Shown here one piece after another: positions 62,877-64,000 of a stretch of DNA of 64,000 nucleotides (positions are counted from its first letter, which is position 1; every line of letters begins with the position of its first letter). Under the pieces are notes generated by a model, which did no database searches, had not been told where the DNA came from, and worked only from the letters and a program-made list of their open reading frames with translations. The position numbers were made by a program, and so were the translations under genes. The DNA lies in contig JAISHO010000012.1 in assembly GCA_031262485.1 (NCBI GenBank), positions 62,001 to 126,000 on the forward strand. Direction: 5' to 3'. Source of the stretch: Propionibacteriaceae bacterium (GTDB lineage: Bacteria; Actinomycetota; Actinomycetes; Propionibacteriales; Propionibacteriaceae).

Positions 62877-64000
62877 ATGACCACCGCCGTTTCAGCCTCG
62901 TCCCCCTCGGCGACGACGGCGCCCGAACTCATCGGCGGCGCCCACCGCCATGTCGCCGACGACGATCTGACGTCCTTCATCGAACGTCACCTGGCCGCAT
63001 CGCCGGTCGACGGGTCGGACGTCGTCCTCGTCATCCCCGACGCCACCCGCTCGATGCCGCTCCCGCTCGTCATGCGGGTCGTCCATCGTTCGCTCATCGA
63101 CCGGGTCGCCAGCCTCACCGCCGTCATCGCGCTCGGCACCCACGCTTACATGGAACAATCCGCCATCGAGGCGATGTTCGGGGTCGAGCCGGGGGGGTTG
63201 GCCGAGGCCTATCCGGGGCTGACGGTCGTCAACCACGAGTGGGCCGATCCGTCGATGATCGTTTCGGTCGGCCGCCTCTCCGCCAACCAGATCGACCAGC
63301 TCTCACAAGGAAGAATGCGTGAAGAGGTGGAGGTCGAGATCAACCGGCGCGTGGCTGAGGCGGGCCATGTCATCGTCATCGGGCCGGTCTTCCCGCACGA
63401 GGTCGTCGGCATCTCCGGAGGGAACAAATACTTCGTGCCAGGTGTGGCGACGCACGAGATCATCGATCTCACCCACTGGGTCGGGGCGCTCATCGGAATC
63501 GATGGGACGATCGGACGACGTGGCACGACCGCGGTGCGCGCCATCATCGACGCCGCCGCCGCGCTCATCCCCGCCCCGCGCTCGGCGTTGTGCCTCGTCG
63601 TCGAATCCGGTTCCGGGGCGGTCGAAGCGGCCGCCTTCGGCACGCCTGAGGAGGCGTGGGCGCTGGCCAGCGAGGTCGCGGCCGATTCCCACATCGTCTA
63701 CCTCGACGCCCCGGTGAACCGGATGCTCGCGATCATGCCGCGGCGCTACGACGACATCTGGACCGCCGCCAAGGGCTGCTACAAGGCCCAACCCGTCATG
63801 GCCGAGGGGGGCGAGGTCGTCATCTACGCGCCCCACATCACCGAGTTGTCGCAGACCCACCCCGAGATCGAAAAGATCGGCTACCACTGCATGGAGTTCT
63901 TCCTCAAGCAATGGGATGTCTACGGCGACGCGCCGAAATCAGTCCTGGCCCACTCGACCCATGTGCGCGGAGCGGGGACCTACGATCCCGCCACCGGAGT
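62877..64000 (+). CDS. LarA-family (nickel-pincer) racemase, 3' end outside the window
   Basis: At least 374 residues are visible; the frame runs off the window. The family pattern is present: VLVIPDATRSMPLPLVMRVV (DxTR motif), ALGTHAYMEQSAIEAMFG with the GTH histidine, VVNHEWADP, and ISGGNKYFVPGVATHEIIDL with the Lys and His expected of the nickel-pincer site. LarA racemises lactate, but homologues act on other 2-hydroxyacids. Divergence from uxaC-uxuB suggests a sugar-acid substrate. GAGGAG lies 4 nt before ATG 62877. Confidence 0.85.
   Translation, partial: MTTAVSASSPSATTAPELIGGAHRHVADDDLTSFIERHLAASPVDGSDVVLVIPDATRSMPLPLVMRVVHRSLIDRVASLTAVIALGTHAYMEQSAIEAMFGVEPGGLAEAYPGLTVVNHEWADPSMIVSVGRLSANQIDQLSQGRMREEVEVEINRRVAEAGHVIVIGPVFPHEVVGISGGNKYFVPGVATHEIIDLTHWVGALIGIDGTIGRRGTTAVRAIIDAAAALIPAPRSALCLVVESGSGAVEAAAFGTPEEAWALASEVAADSHIVYLDAPVNRMLAIMPRRYDDIWTAAKGCYKAQPVMAEGGEVVIYAPHITELSQTHPEIEKIGYHCMEFFLKQWDVYGDAPKSVLAHSTHVRGAGTYDPATG

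Overview
The window is chromosomal DNA from a high-GC actinomycete (Actinomycetota). The evidence is a WhiB regulator, the clpS-DUF2017 pair, DUF3039, DUF3499 and DUF5719 genes, a manB-Trm112-tobH cluster, many GTG starts, 4-nt stop/start overlaps and several leaderless-type promoters. A Propionibacteriales-like source is plausible, but I cannot name the organism. Almost everything is ordinary core metabolism except for one accessory block at about 1.7-9.2 kb.

The accessory block (about 1,880-9,250) holds a complete diversity-generating retroelement (DGR), all on the minus strand. In transcription order it has a small membrane protein (7841-8233), a 1,179-residue target protein (4336-7875), an Avd accessory protein (3850-4251), the template repeat (TR, 3639-3775) and a DGR-type reverse transcriptase (2120-3232). 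The target protein is a purine-nucleoside-phosphorylase-like domain, then a NACHT NTPase, then a C-type-lectin-like module whose last part is the variable repeat (VR, 4361-4497). TR and VR differ at 19 positions, and 18 of these are adenines in the TR, the signature of DGR mutagenic homing. A short GC hairpin lies directly after the VR gene end. The likely job is a STAND/NLR-like defence or recognition receptor whose sensor tip is rewritten by retrotransposition. The cassette is bracketed by two 46-bp direct repeats; the right-hand copy is the promoter/operator of a small HTH gene next to a possible hipA remnant. A tRNA-Leu(UAG) marks the right boundary.

From 9.4 to 23.8 kb are housekeeping genes: dinB, folA-thyA, rdgB-rph-murI, an iron-regulated feoABC operon, DUF2017-clpS, pncB, malQ, an RDD membrane protein and DUF3039. 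From 23.8 to 38 kb are a polar amino-acid ABC importer, ahcY, an ECF sigma factor fused to a zinc-finger/membrane/extracellular tail, and a 2,620-residue wall-anchored protein built from about 16 DUF11 modules. From 38 to 53.8 kb are aroQ, a cation-efflux transporter, a mannose/envelope cluster (tobH, Trm112-like, manB, DUF3499, an inactive-looking zincin, DUF5719, a large GT2 membrane protein, whiB, manC) and purE-purK-gtrA-PH-galM. From 53.9 to 57.5 kb is a glutamate-type ABC importer whose binding protein appears circularly permuted. The end holds pyrC, an OsmC protein, hexuronate genes uxuB-uxaC and, divergently, a LarA-type racemase cut by the window edge.
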